A stretch of DNA of 64,000 bases, taken from positions 1,178,001 to 1,242,000 of the forward strand of contig JAHBVO010000001.1 of assembly GCA_019637435.1 (NCBI GenBank). Direction: 5' to 3'. Under the pieces are notes generated by a model. The model did not search any database, had not been told where the DNA came from, and saw only the letters and a program-made list of their open reading frames with translations. This stretch comes from Candidatus Obscuribacterales bacterium. GTDB taxonomy: Bacteria; Cyanobacteriota; Vampirovibrionia; Obscuribacterales; Obscuribacteraceae. Position numbers and translations under genes: made by a program. Of the stretch, positions 1 to 9,052 are shown one piece after another (within the stretch, counting starts at the first letter, position 1; every line of letters starts with the position of its first letter).

Positions 1-48
1 CTGTTTGAATCTCTGTACAAAAAGGTGGATGCCTTGTACCGCCAGTGA
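1..48 (+). CDS. C-terminal end of an unidentified protein (partial)
   Basis: The first 15 codons read in frame 1 as an amphipathic, charged tail (LFESLYKKVDALYRQ) ending at TGA 46-48. The start lies before the window. It converges on the minus-strand gene that ends at 65. The coding call rests only on composition and on the stop fitting the gap between genes. No function can be given. Confidence 0.4.
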   Translation: MFESLYKKVDALYRQ

Positions 49-64
49 CGAGATGCGCCATCTC

Positions 65-508
65 TTACTCGGTCTGCCGTTTGTACGGAAGAGCGCTGAG
101 AAATTCAGCGTCTACAGAACCAAGTTTTTTCTTAATCCAGTGAGTCCAAACGTTGAACTGCATTAGTGCTACGACGTAATCGCCGTCTAGACCGCATGTA
201 CTCTGATTCTTGGGACTGACAACTGGAGGCAACGGAAATGTACCCCAACCTCTTTTAACCGCGGAAGGTGATAACGGATAGGCAACGACAATTTTATCGG
301 CCCAATGTCCCTTCGTCGTGTCGACTATCAACGCAAATCTTTTGCCTTTATACTCATCCGACGAAACTAACGCATCAAAATAGTTGATCCCTGCCACGTG
401 GAGCTTGTGCTCAATCTTCGCCGACCTCCGCTGCAAAAAACTGGGCACGTCGATCTCAATGATGTCGCCAATTTTGTAAGGAAATTGAGGATTCTCTGAG
501 TTTTCCAT
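65..508 (-). CDS. PemK/MazF-like protein
   Basis: A 147-residue protein. The N-terminal KIGDIIEIDVP, the middle segment ALIVDTT...DKIVVAYPLSP and the C-terminal pattern of a Gly-Leu loop, a hydrophobic strand and 'KKLGSVDAEFLSAL' follow the order of the PemK/MazF SH3-like barrel, a family of toxins and related RNA-binding proteins. ATG at 508 is chosen because GGAG sits 5 nt upstream; the frame extends to 553 without a ribosome site. A small gene (535-747) lies just upstream on the same strand, as in toxin-antitoxin pairs. Similarity is by pattern only and the catalytic residues cannot be assigned, so toxin activity is unproven. Confidence 0.6.
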   Translation of the reverse strand: MENSENPQFPYKIGDIIEIDVPSFLQRRSAKIEHKLHVAGINYFDALVSSDEYKGKRFALIVDTTKGHWADKIVVAYPLSPSAVKRGWGTFPLPPVVSPKNQSTCGLDGDYVVALMQFNVWTHWIKKKLGSVDAEFLSALPYKRQTE

Positions 509-534
509 ATTTGCTCCGCAGGTTATTATTACGG

Positions 535-747
535 CTATCTTCGATCGAAGCAACCTGCCATTTCATGTATCCAATCTGGCACCTCGAAAACAATTGCCGC
601 GTATTCAGACATCTGTTCAACCGGCGTTGCAGCTGTTCTTCCTCGGATTAGAGCCAAGCGCCATAACTCAGTTGCTGGTAAGCTAATCCAAGTGTCGTTC
701 CGAGATATACATATTGGTAATTCAACCACATCTGCTTCTGAGTGCAA
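535..747 (-). CDS. Small hypothetical protein upstream of the MazF-like gene
   Basis: A 70-residue frame from a TTG at 747 with a purine-rich GAAGAGAA just upstream. It ends 26 nt before the MazF-like start, so the two could be co-transcribed. The protein is acidic, with a central 'SLPATELWRLALIRGR' segment. No family was recognised. Position and size would suit an antitoxin, but that is an inference. The non-ATG start leaves doubt that it is a gene. Confidence 0.35.
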   Translation of the reverse strand: MHSEADVVELPICISRNDTWISLPATELWRLALIRGRTAATPVEQMSEYAAIVFEVPDWIHEMAGCFDRR

Positions 748-894
748 TTCTCTTCAGTGTTTCGTCTTTCGGCGCGCCTGTTTTTTGCTCAATCATATAA
801 CCGTCAGGTGCAGTTTCCTTTGGAGGGCTGATGTTTTGAGTGGTGTTCAGACAGTATTTCAGAAATGCTTTGAAATTTGCGGAGGACAATAGGA

Positions 895-1254
895 ATGAGT
901 CATTCTGACGATAAAGAACCCAAAAGCGAAGGTCAAAGAATGATGGATAAGTTGCTGAGCGGAGTTCCTGAAGAGGCTCGACTACCGGACAATGATACGA
1001 CCGATCCACTCGAAGGAACTTGGAAGGAGTCCGCATATTTGGACGAAAACGGAATGTTGGTACTTAGATATTGGTCTCAAAAAGACTATGTTGTCGCGGA
1101 TGGCTGGGATCAAGTGAAGCCAGATGAAGCTCATTATGCGAAACTCTGTGAAAAGTATGGTTTAAAAAAGAATGGAGATACCAGTCAGATTTTCAAAAGA
1201 TTCATCGATGGAGACTGGGTCATAGTCGATGATAAGCCAAGTCCGGCAAGTTGA
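895..1254 (+). CDS. Hypothetical acidic protein, 119 aa
   Basis: Soluble, charged protein with no signal peptide or membrane segment. ATG 895 is preferred over the upstream TTG at 877 because a strong GGAGG (881-885) lies 9 nt before it. The first 35 residues are hydrophilic and look disordered (MSHSDDKEPKSEGQ). The rest has aromatic/charged stretches such as 'VLRYWSQKDYVVADGWDQ' and 'KRFIDGDWVIVDD'. No domain was recognised. It stands alone between two minus-strand genes. Confidence 0.65.
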   Translation: MSHSDDKEPKSEGQRMMDKLLSGVPEEARLPDNDTTDPLEGTWKESAYLDENGMLVLRYWSQKDYVVADGWDQVKPDEAHYAKLCEKYGLKKNGDTSQIFKRFIDGDWVIVDDKPSPAS

Positions 1255-1352
1255 AAGTTCGTGATCACCGAATCATTTGAGAGGCTCCGCTAGTGGATTA
1301 AATCCCTCGGAGATCATGCCGTCTAAATCACTATTTAGTAAGTTATTTGAAT

Positions 1353-1565
1353 TCAGATTCGTTTTGCGCGCATTGAAGTCTCTAGGTGGCCGACTGCTTT
1401 CTCACCAGCAGCATCGACGAGTCGTTTACGTGCGGCATCACGATACTCGGGGTCATTATCCAAGAAGTGCTTCTTGAACAACAGGAAATCGACCACCAAT
1501 CTATCGAGATCATTGCTGTTCGCGTTGAGATCCGGGTCTTCGTTTGCACCGCTTTTGGTGTCACA
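1353..1565 (-). pseudogene. Possible remnant of a coding sequence
   Basis: The minus frame ending at TGA 1353-1355 reads as protein-like for 70 codons, including 'DRLVVDFLLFKKHFL' and 'DAARKRLVDAAGEKAVGHL'. It opens directly after an in-frame TGA (1566-1568) and has no ATG; the first usable start is TTG 1499, leaving 48 residues. The composition is that of an amphipathic helical protein, unlike the overlapping plus-strand frames. It is either a very short gene with a TTG start or the 3' end of a decayed gene. The rest of 1255-1717 shows nothing else. Confidence 0.3.
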
Positions 1566-1717
1566 TCAACACAGATTAATTTTCGTTGTGTTCAGGCCTG
1601 CTATTAGTAAATTGCGATCTATTCATGGACACGATCGATCTTACCAGTGACGGTCTAAATCCGCCGAGTTGCGATTTTGGCATACAATGTATGGAACTGG
1701 TTCATGGTAGACCGCTG

Positions 1718-2731
1718 CTACAGCACGGTAGTTTGAACATTGACGTCCGGTCTTCGCTCGCGAAATTTCTTCAAATTGCCTGGCGAGATATTATGGTCCC
1801 GGTTGAGAACCAATCGTTTAAGTCGTTTCAAGTTTGCGAGCGACACCAGGCAATCGCCTGTAACATTGGTTCGTGAGAGGTCGAGAGTTTCGAGAGTCGG
1901 GCACGATGCGACGAGCCGTTTTACATCGGAGTCTGTTATGTCACAGTTAACCAATCCCAGTGTTCGAAGCTTCTTGCATTGCCCGAGGTTTTGAAGTTCT
2001 TGTCCGGTGATTCGCGTACCGTCAAGCGTTAACCATTCGAGATGCTCCAGTTGCACAAGCGTTGCCATGTCATCATCTGAGATATTCGTGTTCGTCAGAA
2101 CCAGCTTCCAAAGCGGTTGATGAAATTCGACGAGTTCCCTCAACGTCGCCCCGGAAACGTTTGTTGCCATCAGGTGCAAGTCGTTCAAGTCTCGGAGCGA
2201 TCGAAGCTTTTGTATGCCTTCGTCCGTGATGTTGGTTTCTGAAAGGTTTAGATAGCGAAGAGTTTTGATTCTTGCGATATGATCGAGTGCACCGTCTGTG
2301 ATATCAGTACTGCAGAGGCTCAGACTTTCTAGTGGAAGCTTCACCAGGTATTTGATACCGCTATCCGAGATTCGTGTGAAGCCGAGGCTGAGGTTTTTTA
2401 AATTTGTTAGTTTTCCTACGTACTTCAGTCCAGCATCGGTCAATTCGTAATGCTCAAAGGCGATTTCGGTAGTTTGAAGATTTTTGTTGACTTGTTCTTG
2501 AACCAAGATATCCGCTTCATTTTCTCGCTCCAAAACCTTGCTACCTGATGGACCCGGTACGTGAGTCTGCCTGACTTTTTCAACATGCCTTTGCGATTGA
2601 TCGAGCAAATTGATCGTTAGTGCTGAAAGTAGTGTGATCACGACTAGACCCGAAACGGTCAGGAGTGCGAGATCCAAGCCTCGTCTGGGGGAGTCTTGGG
2701 GATGGAGGCTAAATTTGCCCTTACTCGACAT
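1718..2731 (-). CDS. Membrane-anchored leucine-rich-repeat protein
   Basis: A 337-residue protein. A basic N-terminus is followed by one hydrophobic segment (about residues 22-44, LALLTVSGLVVITLLSALTI), a linker, and from about residue 95 nine or so leucine-rich repeats of roughly 24 residues with the pattern LxxLxLxxTxITDxGL, the Cys/Thr-type LRR common in planctomycetes and other environmental bacteria. The topology suggests an LRR domain outside the cytoplasmic membrane that binds a protein partner. There is no enzymatic domain. It is transcribed alone, and its target is unknown. Confidence 0.8.
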   Translation of the reverse strand: MSSKGKFSLHPQDSPRRGLDLALLTVSGLVVITLLSALTINLLDQSQRHVEKVRQTHVPGPSGSKVLERENEADILVQEQVNKNLQTTEIAFEHYELTDAGLKYVGKLTNLKNLSLGFTRISDSGIKYLVKLPLESLSLCSTDITDGALDHIARIKTLRYLNLSETNITDEGIQKLRSLRDLNDLHLMATNVSGATLRELVEFHQPLWKLVLTNTNISDDDMATLVQLEHLEWLTLDGTRITGQELQNLGQCKKLRTLGLVNCDITDSDVKRLVASCPTLETLDLSRTNVTGDCLVSLANLKRLKRLVLNRDHNISPGNLKKFRERRPDVNVQTTVL

Positions 2732-2889
2732 GATTCTGTTTTACCAGACGGGCGCATATGTTAATCGGCGAGCACTCATTCGTGATGTAAGTGGAGAATG
2801 GCCCGAGATGTTGAAAATTCGTGTCCGTGCGCGTAAAATCTTGGGCGCGTTTCGGTGCGCGTAAATAGTCGTCAACAGCGAGGAGCGAG

Positions 2890-3372
2890 ATGAATAAGCT
2901 TACAACGTGTCTTTGGTTCGATCATGGAAAGGCTCGTGAAGCCGCGGAATTTTACGCGAGCGTTTTTCCGGACAGTCATGTGGGCAAATCGCACGCTTCC
3001 GCCAACGACAACCCTTCTACTAAAGAGGGCGAAGAACTGACAGTTGAGTTTACCGTTCTAGGTCAGTCTTTCGTCGGCTTAAACGGCGGTCCGCACTTTA
3101 AACCCAATATGGCTGTCAGCTTTATGGTCGTCACCGAAAATCAGGAAGAAACCGACCGCTACTGGAACGCCATCATCGACAACGGTGGTGAAGAAAGTAA
3201 CTGTGGCTGGTGCCTGGACCGCTGGGGATTTGCCTGGCAGATTACGCCTCGCGCTTTGCTTGATGCAACCACCGATCCGGACCGTGCAGCTGCTAAGCGT
3301 GCGATGGACGCAATGATGACGATGCGGAAAATTGATATCGCAGCGATTGAGAAGGCGCGCAGAGGTGAGTGA
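2890..3372 (+). CDS. PhnB-type VOC (glyoxalase fold) protein
   Basis: A 160-residue protein opening with 'TTCLWFDHGKAREAAEFYASVFPDS', the usual start of the PhnB/3-demethylubiquinone-methyltransferase-like branch of the vicinal-oxygen-chelate superfamily. The 'DNGGEESNCGWCLDRWGFAWQITP' block near residue 105 is also typical. Members bind small ligands or metals and most have no proven reaction. ATG 2890 follows GAGGAGCGAG. The gene is monocistronic. Confidence 0.85.
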   Translation: MNKLTTCLWFDHGKAREAAEFYASVFPDSHVGKSHASANDNPSTKEGEELTVEFTVLGQSFVGLNGGPHFKPNMAVSFMVVTENQEETDRYWNAIIDNGGEESNCGWCLDRWGFAWQITPRALLDATTDPDRAAAKRAMDAMMTMRKIDIAAIEKARRGE

Positions 3373-3507
3373 TAGTGCACCGCCGGTGATATCAGTTTAG
3401 CCAATTGTGTTGTCCAGTCTAGTCAACCGCATGAAACGAGAACCGAAGCACTTTCTTGCGTTATATATCTCAAAGTTAGAAAGCGGACGGACGATAGCAT
3501 TATGAAA

Positions 3508-4548
3508 TCAGAGTGTCTGCCGCTTCCTAAAGAGATAGTGGCAAACCATCCATTCTTTGCCGTCCTTGTAGCCCCAGAGTTCGGCGCAGGCAAGGAAGAA
3601 GAGTTTCCAGTAAACCCACCACTTCCGAACCTCACCTTGTCCGTAGGTGCTTGCTAGGATTGGCTCAATCTCTTCGCGATTGTTTTTCATGTTCGTCAGC
3701 CAGTGTTCTGCAGTCTTTTGATAATGGACACCGGAAACTTCCCATTTCTCCTCGCACATCAAATCGTCCTGGAAGTGCATCGGCAAATTATTGGATGGCA
3801 TCATGCCACCCTCGAAGAAGTGCTCTGTGAGCCAGTCATTGCCATCCAGGTTTTCATAATGATATGGATAAAACCGATGCGTGAAAATATGCATGAAGAA
3901 CAATCCGCCTGGTTTAAGCCATGTATCTATTCGCTTAAACATCTCCGCATAATTTTTCAAATGCTCGAACATTTCAACGGATACAACTCGATCGACTTTT
4001 TCCTCAAAATGAAAATCAATCATGTTGGCAGTCACTACTGTCAGGTTTGAGAGAGACCGTTTCTGCGCCTCATTATCGATATATTGCTTCTGCGTTGCGG
4101 AATTCGATACTGCTGTTATCTTTGACTGCGGGTAGTTTTCCGCCATCCAGAGTGAGAGTGAGCCCCAACCGCAACCAAGTTCCAGTATCGAGTCGCCATT
4201 CTTTATGCGCGCTCGATCGCAAGTCAATTTGAGCATGCGTTCTTCCGCGACTTTCAGACTGTCGTCGCCATCTTCCCATAATGCGCAACTGTACTTCATG
4301 TTAGGACCGAGAACGAATCGGAAGAACTCAGTAGGCACCTCATAGTGTTGCTCGTTGGCGGCGTCGGTTTTTATCGCGACTGGGCGAGTTCTCAGATCCT
4401 GGCAAAACTCGTCTTCTCTTTGTTGACGCTCTACCGGATTTTCAACGTGAAGCTCGCTCAATTTGTCGGAAAGCATCTTCTGAATGCCCACTCTGATAAG
4501 AGTTTCGGGCACGTAGTCTGTTTCGAGTATTTTGTAGATTGTTTGCAT
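3508..4548 (-). CDS. SAM-dependent methyltransferase, cyclopropane-fatty-acid-synthase-like
   Basis: A 346-residue protein with the SAM-binding motif LELGCGWGSL (about residues 120-130), the family 'EQHYEVPTEFF' segment before it and 'VSVEMFEHL' after it. It belongs to the COG2230 (CFA synthase) superfamily, in the subgroup resembling coclaurine N-methyltransferase-like proteins, so a lipid substrate is likely but not certain. It is the last gene of the seven-gene lipid operon, 6 nt after the DUF1295 gene. It has a short N-terminus and no membrane segment. Confidence 0.85.
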   Translation of the reverse strand: MQTIYKILETDYVPETLIRVGIQKMLSDKLSELHVENPVERQQREDEFCQDLRTRPVAIKTDAANEQHYEVPTEFFRFVLGPNMKYSCALWEDGDDSLKVAEERMLKLTCDRARIKNGDSILELGCGWGSLSLWMAENYPQSKITAVSNSATQKQYIDNEAQKRSLSNLTVVTANMIDFHFEEKVDRVVSVEMFEHLKNYAEMFKRIDTWLKPGGLFFMHIFTHRFYPYHYENLDGNDWLTEHFFEGGMMPSNNLPMHFQDDLMCEEKWEVSGVHYQKTAEHWLTNMKNNREEIEPILASTYGQGEVRKWWVYWKLFFLACAELWGYKDGKEWMVCHYLFRKRQTL

Positions 4549-4554
4549 GTTCTA

Positions 4555-5340
4555 TCAAGCGTTCTCTTTGGGAAACCACGGGAAAAACTCGCTGGTAGTT
4601 TTTTGATACCGCGCGAAAGCTGCTCCTCGATGTTCAAGCGAAAGTTTTTCCGCTTGTGGAACACCGGTCACTCTGGTCAGGAGCACGTACATTATGACCG
4701 GGGCGTAGACCATGAAAATGCCCATATTGCTCGGGATGCAGAGGATAAACAACGCGCACCAGATCAACCATTCGAAAAAATAATTTGGGTGGCGGCTGTA
4801 TTTCCACAAACCAGTTTTACACACGCAATCTGTTTTTCTCTTCTTAAACTGTTCGAGCTGCGCATCAGCGATGGATTCTCCGATGAGGGCTACGGAGAAA
4901 AGCACCACAGCTGCTATCGTAAACGGCAGCGAAATTGCGTTTCCGTCTGAAGTGAAGCATACCACTGGTCCCATCAGTATCAGGACTGAAACACCTTGAA
5001 GCAAATACATGAGGAATATTTTGATGTCGAAGTCATTTTGCCAAGCAGCTAGAAGCTGCTGGTATCGCGGATCGTCCTTCTTCGATTTTATAAATCTAGC
5101 TGCCAAATGTATTGTGAGGCGCAGACTCCAGATACCGACCATCGCTAGAATGATGACTGCGCGCTCCATGGGTGGTTTCAGAACAATTATCGCGACGATC
5201 GTTTGAATGAAGAAGCTAAGCGACCAGAAGATGTCTATGACGCCAATCATCTTCGTTTTCTGGAAAAATCCAAATGCAATCACCATCACGATTAGTTCGA
5301 TGATTGGTGCCGCAATTAGATATTCCAGAAGTGGTGTCAT
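4555..5340 (-). CDS. DUF1295 integral membrane protein (steroid 5-alpha-reductase/ICMT-like)
   Basis: A 261-residue polytopic protein with about six to seven hydrophobic segments. The conserved 'LWKYSRHPNYFFEWLIW' motif near residue 185 marks the DUF1295 family, which shares the fold of steroid 5-alpha reductases and isoprenylcysteine methyltransferases. Its role in bacterial lipid clusters is not established; reduction or methylation of a membrane lipid is the natural guess. Its ATG overlaps the stop of the DUF1475 gene by 4 nt (ATGA), showing translational coupling. Confidence 0.85.
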   Translation of the reverse strand: MTPLLEYLIAAPIIELIVMVIAFGFFQKTKMIGVIDIFWSLSFFIQTIVAIIVLKPPMERAVIILAMVGIWSLRLTIHLAARFIKSKKDDPRYQQLLAAWQNDFDIKIFLMYLLQGVSVLILMGPVVCFTSDGNAISLPFTIAAVVLFSVALIGESIADAQLEQFKKRKTDCVCKTGLWKYSRHPNYFFEWLIWCALFILCIPSNMGIFMVYAPVIMYVLLTRVTGVPQAEKLSLEHRGAAFARYQKTTSEFFPWFPKENA

Positions 5341-5669
5341 GCGTTACTCCTCAAGAGTAAATCTCGCACCGTATCTCCAGACTTGAGCGATAGAAGCTGT
5401 TTCAGAACGTAGATCGACATAGCGATGTTCCCGAGCAGCATTATGAGGACGAACCATGCAATTCGCGCGAGCACACTCGACTCTTTGTAGTACACCCAAC
5501 AATAGAATGTGATGAAACCGCAATACGCATCCGCGAGCGTCGCAGTGAACCAGGGATGACTTGTCACCTCTGGCGGTATCGCAAAGATGTTGCATTGAGA
5601 TTGGGCGAAGATGGTGACAGTCAACATCGCAAGTAGTATCAGAGCAAAGGTAATTTTGAGTATCAACAT
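5337..5669 (-). CDS. DUF1475-like small membrane protein
   Basis: A 110-residue protein with three hydrophobic helices; 'TSHPWFTATLADAYCGFITFYCWVYYKE' between the first two resembles the DUF1475 family. The start at 5669 (MLILKITFALILL) is chosen because it follows the TAA of the preceding methyltransferase gene by one base and GGGAAG lies upstream; an in-frame extension to 5726 would run inside that gene. The function is unknown. Its fixed place between the methyltransferase and DUF1295 genes suggests a membrane partner in lipid modification. Confidence 0.75.
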   Translation of the reverse strand: MLILKITFALILLAMLTVTIFAQSQCNIFAIPPEVTSHPWFTATLADAYCGFITFYCWVYYKESSVLARIAWFVLIMLLGNIAMSIYVLKQLLSLKSGDTVRDLLLRSNA

Positions 5670-5670
5670 A

Positions 5671-6951
5671 TTAGAGCTTCCCTGCGAGGACCTCGTTGTT
5701 TGGTCTGGCGAATACAACCTGGACAACGCTTATCTGTCTGGTTGCGAATGCGGCCTCGCAGTAGCAGAAGTAATAGATCCATTTGCGAATGAATCTGGCG
5801 TCGAACCCAAGGTCTCTTATAGCATCAAGGTTGGCCAAGAAGTTCTCTCTCCATGAGCTAAGCGTCCAAGCATATGAGGCGGCGAAATCGTGCAGGTCAA
5901 CGAGGTGAAGAGTTGAGCATTTGTTTAGAGCCTTTAAAACGCGCTCTACTGATAGCAGCTGCGAACCAGGAAAGATATGCTTTTGTATGAAATCAACTCC
6001 GTTCTTCAAAACGTCGTATCGGCAATCCGGCGTGGTAATCATTTGAATAGCCAGAATCCCGTTCGGTTCTAGCAGACGATTGCAGCAGTCAAAGAAGATG
6101 TCTACTTTTGAGTCTCCGAGCGCCTCTACCATTTCGATGGAAACAATCTTGGAGTATTTCCCTTTTACATTCCTGAAGTCGCAAATCTCGACTGTAATTA
6201 AATGTTCGAGTTTCTCTCGACGTACCAGATCTGTAACAAAGGCGAACTGTTGATCCGATAGCGTCACGCATCGCATTTTGCAACCATAGTTCTTCGCTGC
6301 ATGAACTGCGAAGAAACCCCACCCGCAACCGATCTCAAGCACCTCATCTTTTGCGGTCAATTGCAGTTTCTGGCAGAGTCGCTCTACTTTTCGCCTCTGG
6401 GCTTCGGCAAGCGATTCGTGTCGATTTTCAAAAATTGCACTGGAGTAAGTCATCGTCTCGTCCAGAATTAGATTGAAAAAGTCATTACCGAGATCGTAGT
6501 GTTCTTCTATATTCTTTTTGCTCATCTTGAGCGTGTTGTCTCGGAGAATGTGCCCGACGCGATTCAGCATGAGAAGCGGGTTAATGAAAATGGATTTGTT
6601 TTTTGACTCCTCGAGAACGGTAGAGTTCGTATTGTTGTAGATAAACCACTCGATCACATTAGTGAGATTATCTGTTGTCCACTCGCCATCGATATAGGAT
6701 TCAGCAAATCCAATTGCTCCGTAGAGAACACTTCGTTCGTAAAATTTCGGGTCAAGCACGGTTATATGTGCGTGAGCTGATTGCTTTCGTGTATCTCCGA
6801 AGCTCATCGTGTTTCCGTCTTCGAGGGTCATCCGAAGCTGGCTCTCCGACATCTTCTTGAACTGACCGAGCAAAATCGTTCTGCAGATCTGTTGAATTCC
6901 TGTCTGCTTCCGTTTTTCAAGTTTGGAATACTCGGGTGCGTAATTTGTCAT
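5671..6951 (-). CDS. Cyclopropane-fatty-acyl-phospholipid synthase family protein
   Basis: A 426-residue SAM-dependent lipid methyltransferase of COG2230. It has an N-terminal helical domain, 'EEHYDLGNDFFNLIL', the SAM motif LEIGCGWGFFAVHAA, and 'VSIEMVEALGD' where classical Cfa enzymes have an E-H-V-G motif. It should methylate a double bond of an unsaturated phospholipid acyl chain, giving a cyclopropane or methyl-branched product. ATG 6951 is chosen, 2 nt after the stop of the DUF1365 gene; the frame is open 138 nt further inside that gene. The neighbouring FAD oxidoreductase could act on the same chain. Confidence 0.88.
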   Translation of the reverse strand: MTNYAPEYSKLEKRKQTGIQQICRTILLGQFKKMSESQLRMTLEDGNTMSFGDTRKQSAHAHITVLDPKFYERSVLYGAIGFAESYIDGEWTTDNLTNVIEWFIYNNTNSTVLEESKNKSIFINPLLMLNRVGHILRDNTLKMSKKNIEEHYDLGNDFFNLILDETMTYSSAIFENRHESLAEAQRRKVERLCQKLQLTAKDEVLEIGCGWGFFAVHAAKNYGCKMRCVTLSDQQFAFVTDLVRREKLEHLITVEICDFRNVKGKYSKIVSIEMVEALGDSKVDIFFDCCNRLLEPNGILAIQMITTPDCRYDVLKNGVDFIQKHIFPGSQLLSVERVLKALNKCSTLHLVDLHDFAASYAWTLSSWRENFLANLDAIRDLGFDARFIRKWIYYFCYCEAAFATRQISVVQVVFARPNNEVLAGKL

Positions 6952-6953
6952 GT

Positions 6954-7733
6954 TTAGCTGCTTTTGGTTTTGATGTAGTGCGGTTTTTGTAGATATTGAT
7001 CTTCGTGTTTTTCGTGATGTGGAAAACGTTTGATAAACAAAATCAGCGCATGGAGGTGTATTCCGATCCATGCGACCAGGCTGCTGCATGGGTGTCGTAA
7101 GGTTCTTGCTGCCAGCGATTTGCTTGTGAGCTCGACACGTTTCGCGCGCATTCCGGCTTCGAAAGTGACAGCTCCGCGTTCTCGGTGGTTCACGGAAACT
7201 TCCAGCGAGTCATTCGGTTCGTTGAGCGCAAATTCAAAGAGTCCATCGACCGAACTGTAGGGCGAAACATAAAATTCTTTCTCGAACGTTTGTTTGAAAC
7301 CCTCTTCTCCGCCAAGAAGATAGAGTTTGCGTTCGCGAAAGGTGTTTTCCACTTCAACGACTGCTGCTATCATTTTCTCGTGCCGGTCGAAGCAGTAATA
7401 AACCGAAATCGGATTGAAAACGAAATTCAGAAATCGCAGGTGCGTCAGAAGTTTTATACCAACAATCCGCGAGGAGAGGTCCGGTGAAGCTGCGGCGATG
7501 AAGGTCAAAAGCTTCTCTCGCAGGTCGCGAGCCGATGAGTCGATATGATCTTCGTTGCGCAATGAGTAGAGCGGTGCCAATGGCGAGTCGACTGTTTTGC
7601 TGAGTGACGATTCTCCGTTAATCTCATTCAAATCGATTAGAAACATGAATGTTGAAACACCAAAGCTGTTTCTCCTCGGTTCGCGACGAAGGTGCCAGAT
7701 ACTGCAGTCGTAGAGACAGGAGGAAAGCTTCAT
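6954..7733 (-). CDS. DUF1365 family protein
   Basis: A 259-residue protein. 'MKLSSCLYDCSIWHLRREPRRNSF' at the N-terminus and 'LRFLNFVFNPISVYYCFD' near residue 105 are typical of DUF1365 (COG3496), which is almost always found between a COG2907-type FAD oxidoreductase and a CFA-like methyltransferase, as here. No reaction is known for the family. The start overlaps the preceding stop by 4 nt (ATGA). Confidence 0.88.
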   Translation of the reverse strand: MKLSSCLYDCSIWHLRREPRRNSFGVSTFMFLIDLNEINGESSLSKTVDSPLAPLYSLRNEDHIDSSARDLREKLLTFIAAASPDLSSRIVGIKLLTHLRFLNFVFNPISVYYCFDRHEKMIAAVVEVENTFRERKLYLLGGEEGFKQTFEKEFYVSPYSSVDGLFEFALNEPNDSLEVSVNHRERGAVTFEAGMRAKRVELTSKSLAARTLRHPCSSLVAWIGIHLHALILFIKRFPHHEKHEDQYLQKPHYIKTKSS

Positions 7734-9052
7734 CGCGCGACGTCCCTCAAGGTGGTATCTAATGTGGTGAGGCGCGAATGTTTTTCAAAATGCGATGGCT
7801 GACTCAATATATCCGCGACCGAATAGGCGGACCGCAGAGCATCTTCGTGAAAGCCAAATCCGAAATAGCTGCCGCAGAGAAAGACGTGTTTCGATGACAG
7901 ATTGCTCCGCTCAAGCTGCCGCTTCGCTTTGTTTGTCGCAACAGTGAAGAGTGGATGATGGTAGACGAGTTTTTGTTTGATAGTCGCTGGGTCTATTTCA
8001 TGGTCAGAGTTCAGTGATATTAAGTAATTGGTTTTCGTGTCGAGAGGCTGCAGGTTGTTCATCCAGTAATGGACGGAAGAAGTTTTCCCTGATTCGCTCA
8101 GTCTGTAGTTCCATGACGCCCAGTTGCCGCGTGTAGCCGGCATGACGGAACTATCGGTGTGAAGGCTGACTAAATTCTTTTGGTATCTAAAGTTTTGAAG
8201 TTGCAGTTTCAAATCCGAGGAAGTTTCGTCCAGCATCGCGGCGGCCTGGTCTGCGTGCGCAGCGATAATGCACTTGTCAAATTTATGTGTTTCACCTGTG
8301 GAGGTACGAATCAGAACCATGTTGTCTCGGATTGAGACCTGTTCTGCTGCGGTCCGAAGTTGTAAGTCTGGAACTATTTTTTGTTTGAGCTCTCTTACGT
8401 AAGTTGATGCTCCTCCTGAGATTGTCTTCCACTGATACTGCCCGTACGTGTGCAACAAACCGTGTGTCTGCATAAATTTGAGTAACATGCGAATGGGAAA
8501 CTTCCTCATATCATCTGTGGTGGCAGACCAGAGCGACGACATCATAGGCAATATATAGTCTTCAAGCGCTTTTGCGTGTATCTGGTTCGAGCGTACGTAC
8601 TCCTCCACGCTCACATCCTCGAACATCTCGTTGTCCACATCGCGAAGACCAACCTTGTTAAACTTGTCGATGTTTAGCAGCATTCGATAGAAGTCAGGTT
8701 TAAACAGATTCTCGGTTCTTGCGAAGAAGCGCTTGAAGCCTGTTCCCGACCATTCTACGCGGCGCTCGCGGTTTTGAACGCTGAAAGACATGTCCGTATC
8801 AACGGTCTGCACTAGAAGGTGTTTCAGCAAGGCGGTTAGTAGCGGATAGGTGGTCTCATTGAAAACCATGAAACCGGAATCTATTGGGATGCGCTTTCCA
8901 TCCTCTTCTACATACAACGTGTTTGTATGACCGCCGCAGTAGCTGTCTCGTTCGAAGACCGTGATCTCGTATAGATCGCTGAGTCTATACAGTGCTCCCA
9001 GTCCGGCGATGCCGGAGCCAATTATTGCCAGTCGTTTCTTCTCGTTGCTCAT
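7730..9052 (-). CDS. FAD-dependent amine-oxidase-like oxidoreductase (COG2907 type)
   Basis: A 440-residue flavoprotein with an N-terminal Rossmann motif (AIIGSGIAGLGALYRL, residues 9-24) and 'SYCGGHTNTLYVEEDGKRIPIDSGFMVF', features of the flavin amine oxidase/desaturase superfamily. 'KCIIAAHADQAAAML' and a C-terminal 'VFLCGSYFGFGFHEDALRSA' complete the FAD fold. In related clusters such proteins are thought to oxidise or desaturate methylated fatty acyl chains. Its start overlaps the desaturase stop and its stop overlaps the DUF1365 start, both as ATGA. Confidence 0.87.
   Translation of the reverse strand: MSNEKKRLAIIGSGIAGLGALYRLSDLYEITVFERDSYCGGHTNTLYVEEDGKRIPIDSGFMVFNETTYPLLTALLKHLLVQTVDTDMSFSVQNRERRVEWSGTGFKRFFARTENLFKPDFYRMLLNIDKFNKVGLRDVDNEMFEDVSVEEYVRSNQIHAKALEDYILPMMSSLWSATTDDMRKFPIRMLLKFMQTHGLLHTYGQYQWKTISGGASTYVRELKQKIVPDLQLRTAAEQVSIRDNMVLIRTSTGETHKFDKCIIAAHADQAAAMLDETSSDLKLQLQNFRYQKNLVSLHTDSSVMPATRGNWASWNYRLSESGKTSSVHYWMNNLQPLDTKTNYLISLNSDHEIDPATIKQKLVYHHPLFTVATNKAKRQLERSNLSSKHVFLCGSYFGFGFHEDALRSAYSVADILSQPSHFEKHSRLTTLDTTLRDVAR

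Noticed and set aside
7030..7487. Plus-strand frames opposite the DUF1365 gene
   Set aside because: The minus strand has a coherent operon with coupled starts and stops; the plus frames have no ribosome sites or family features.
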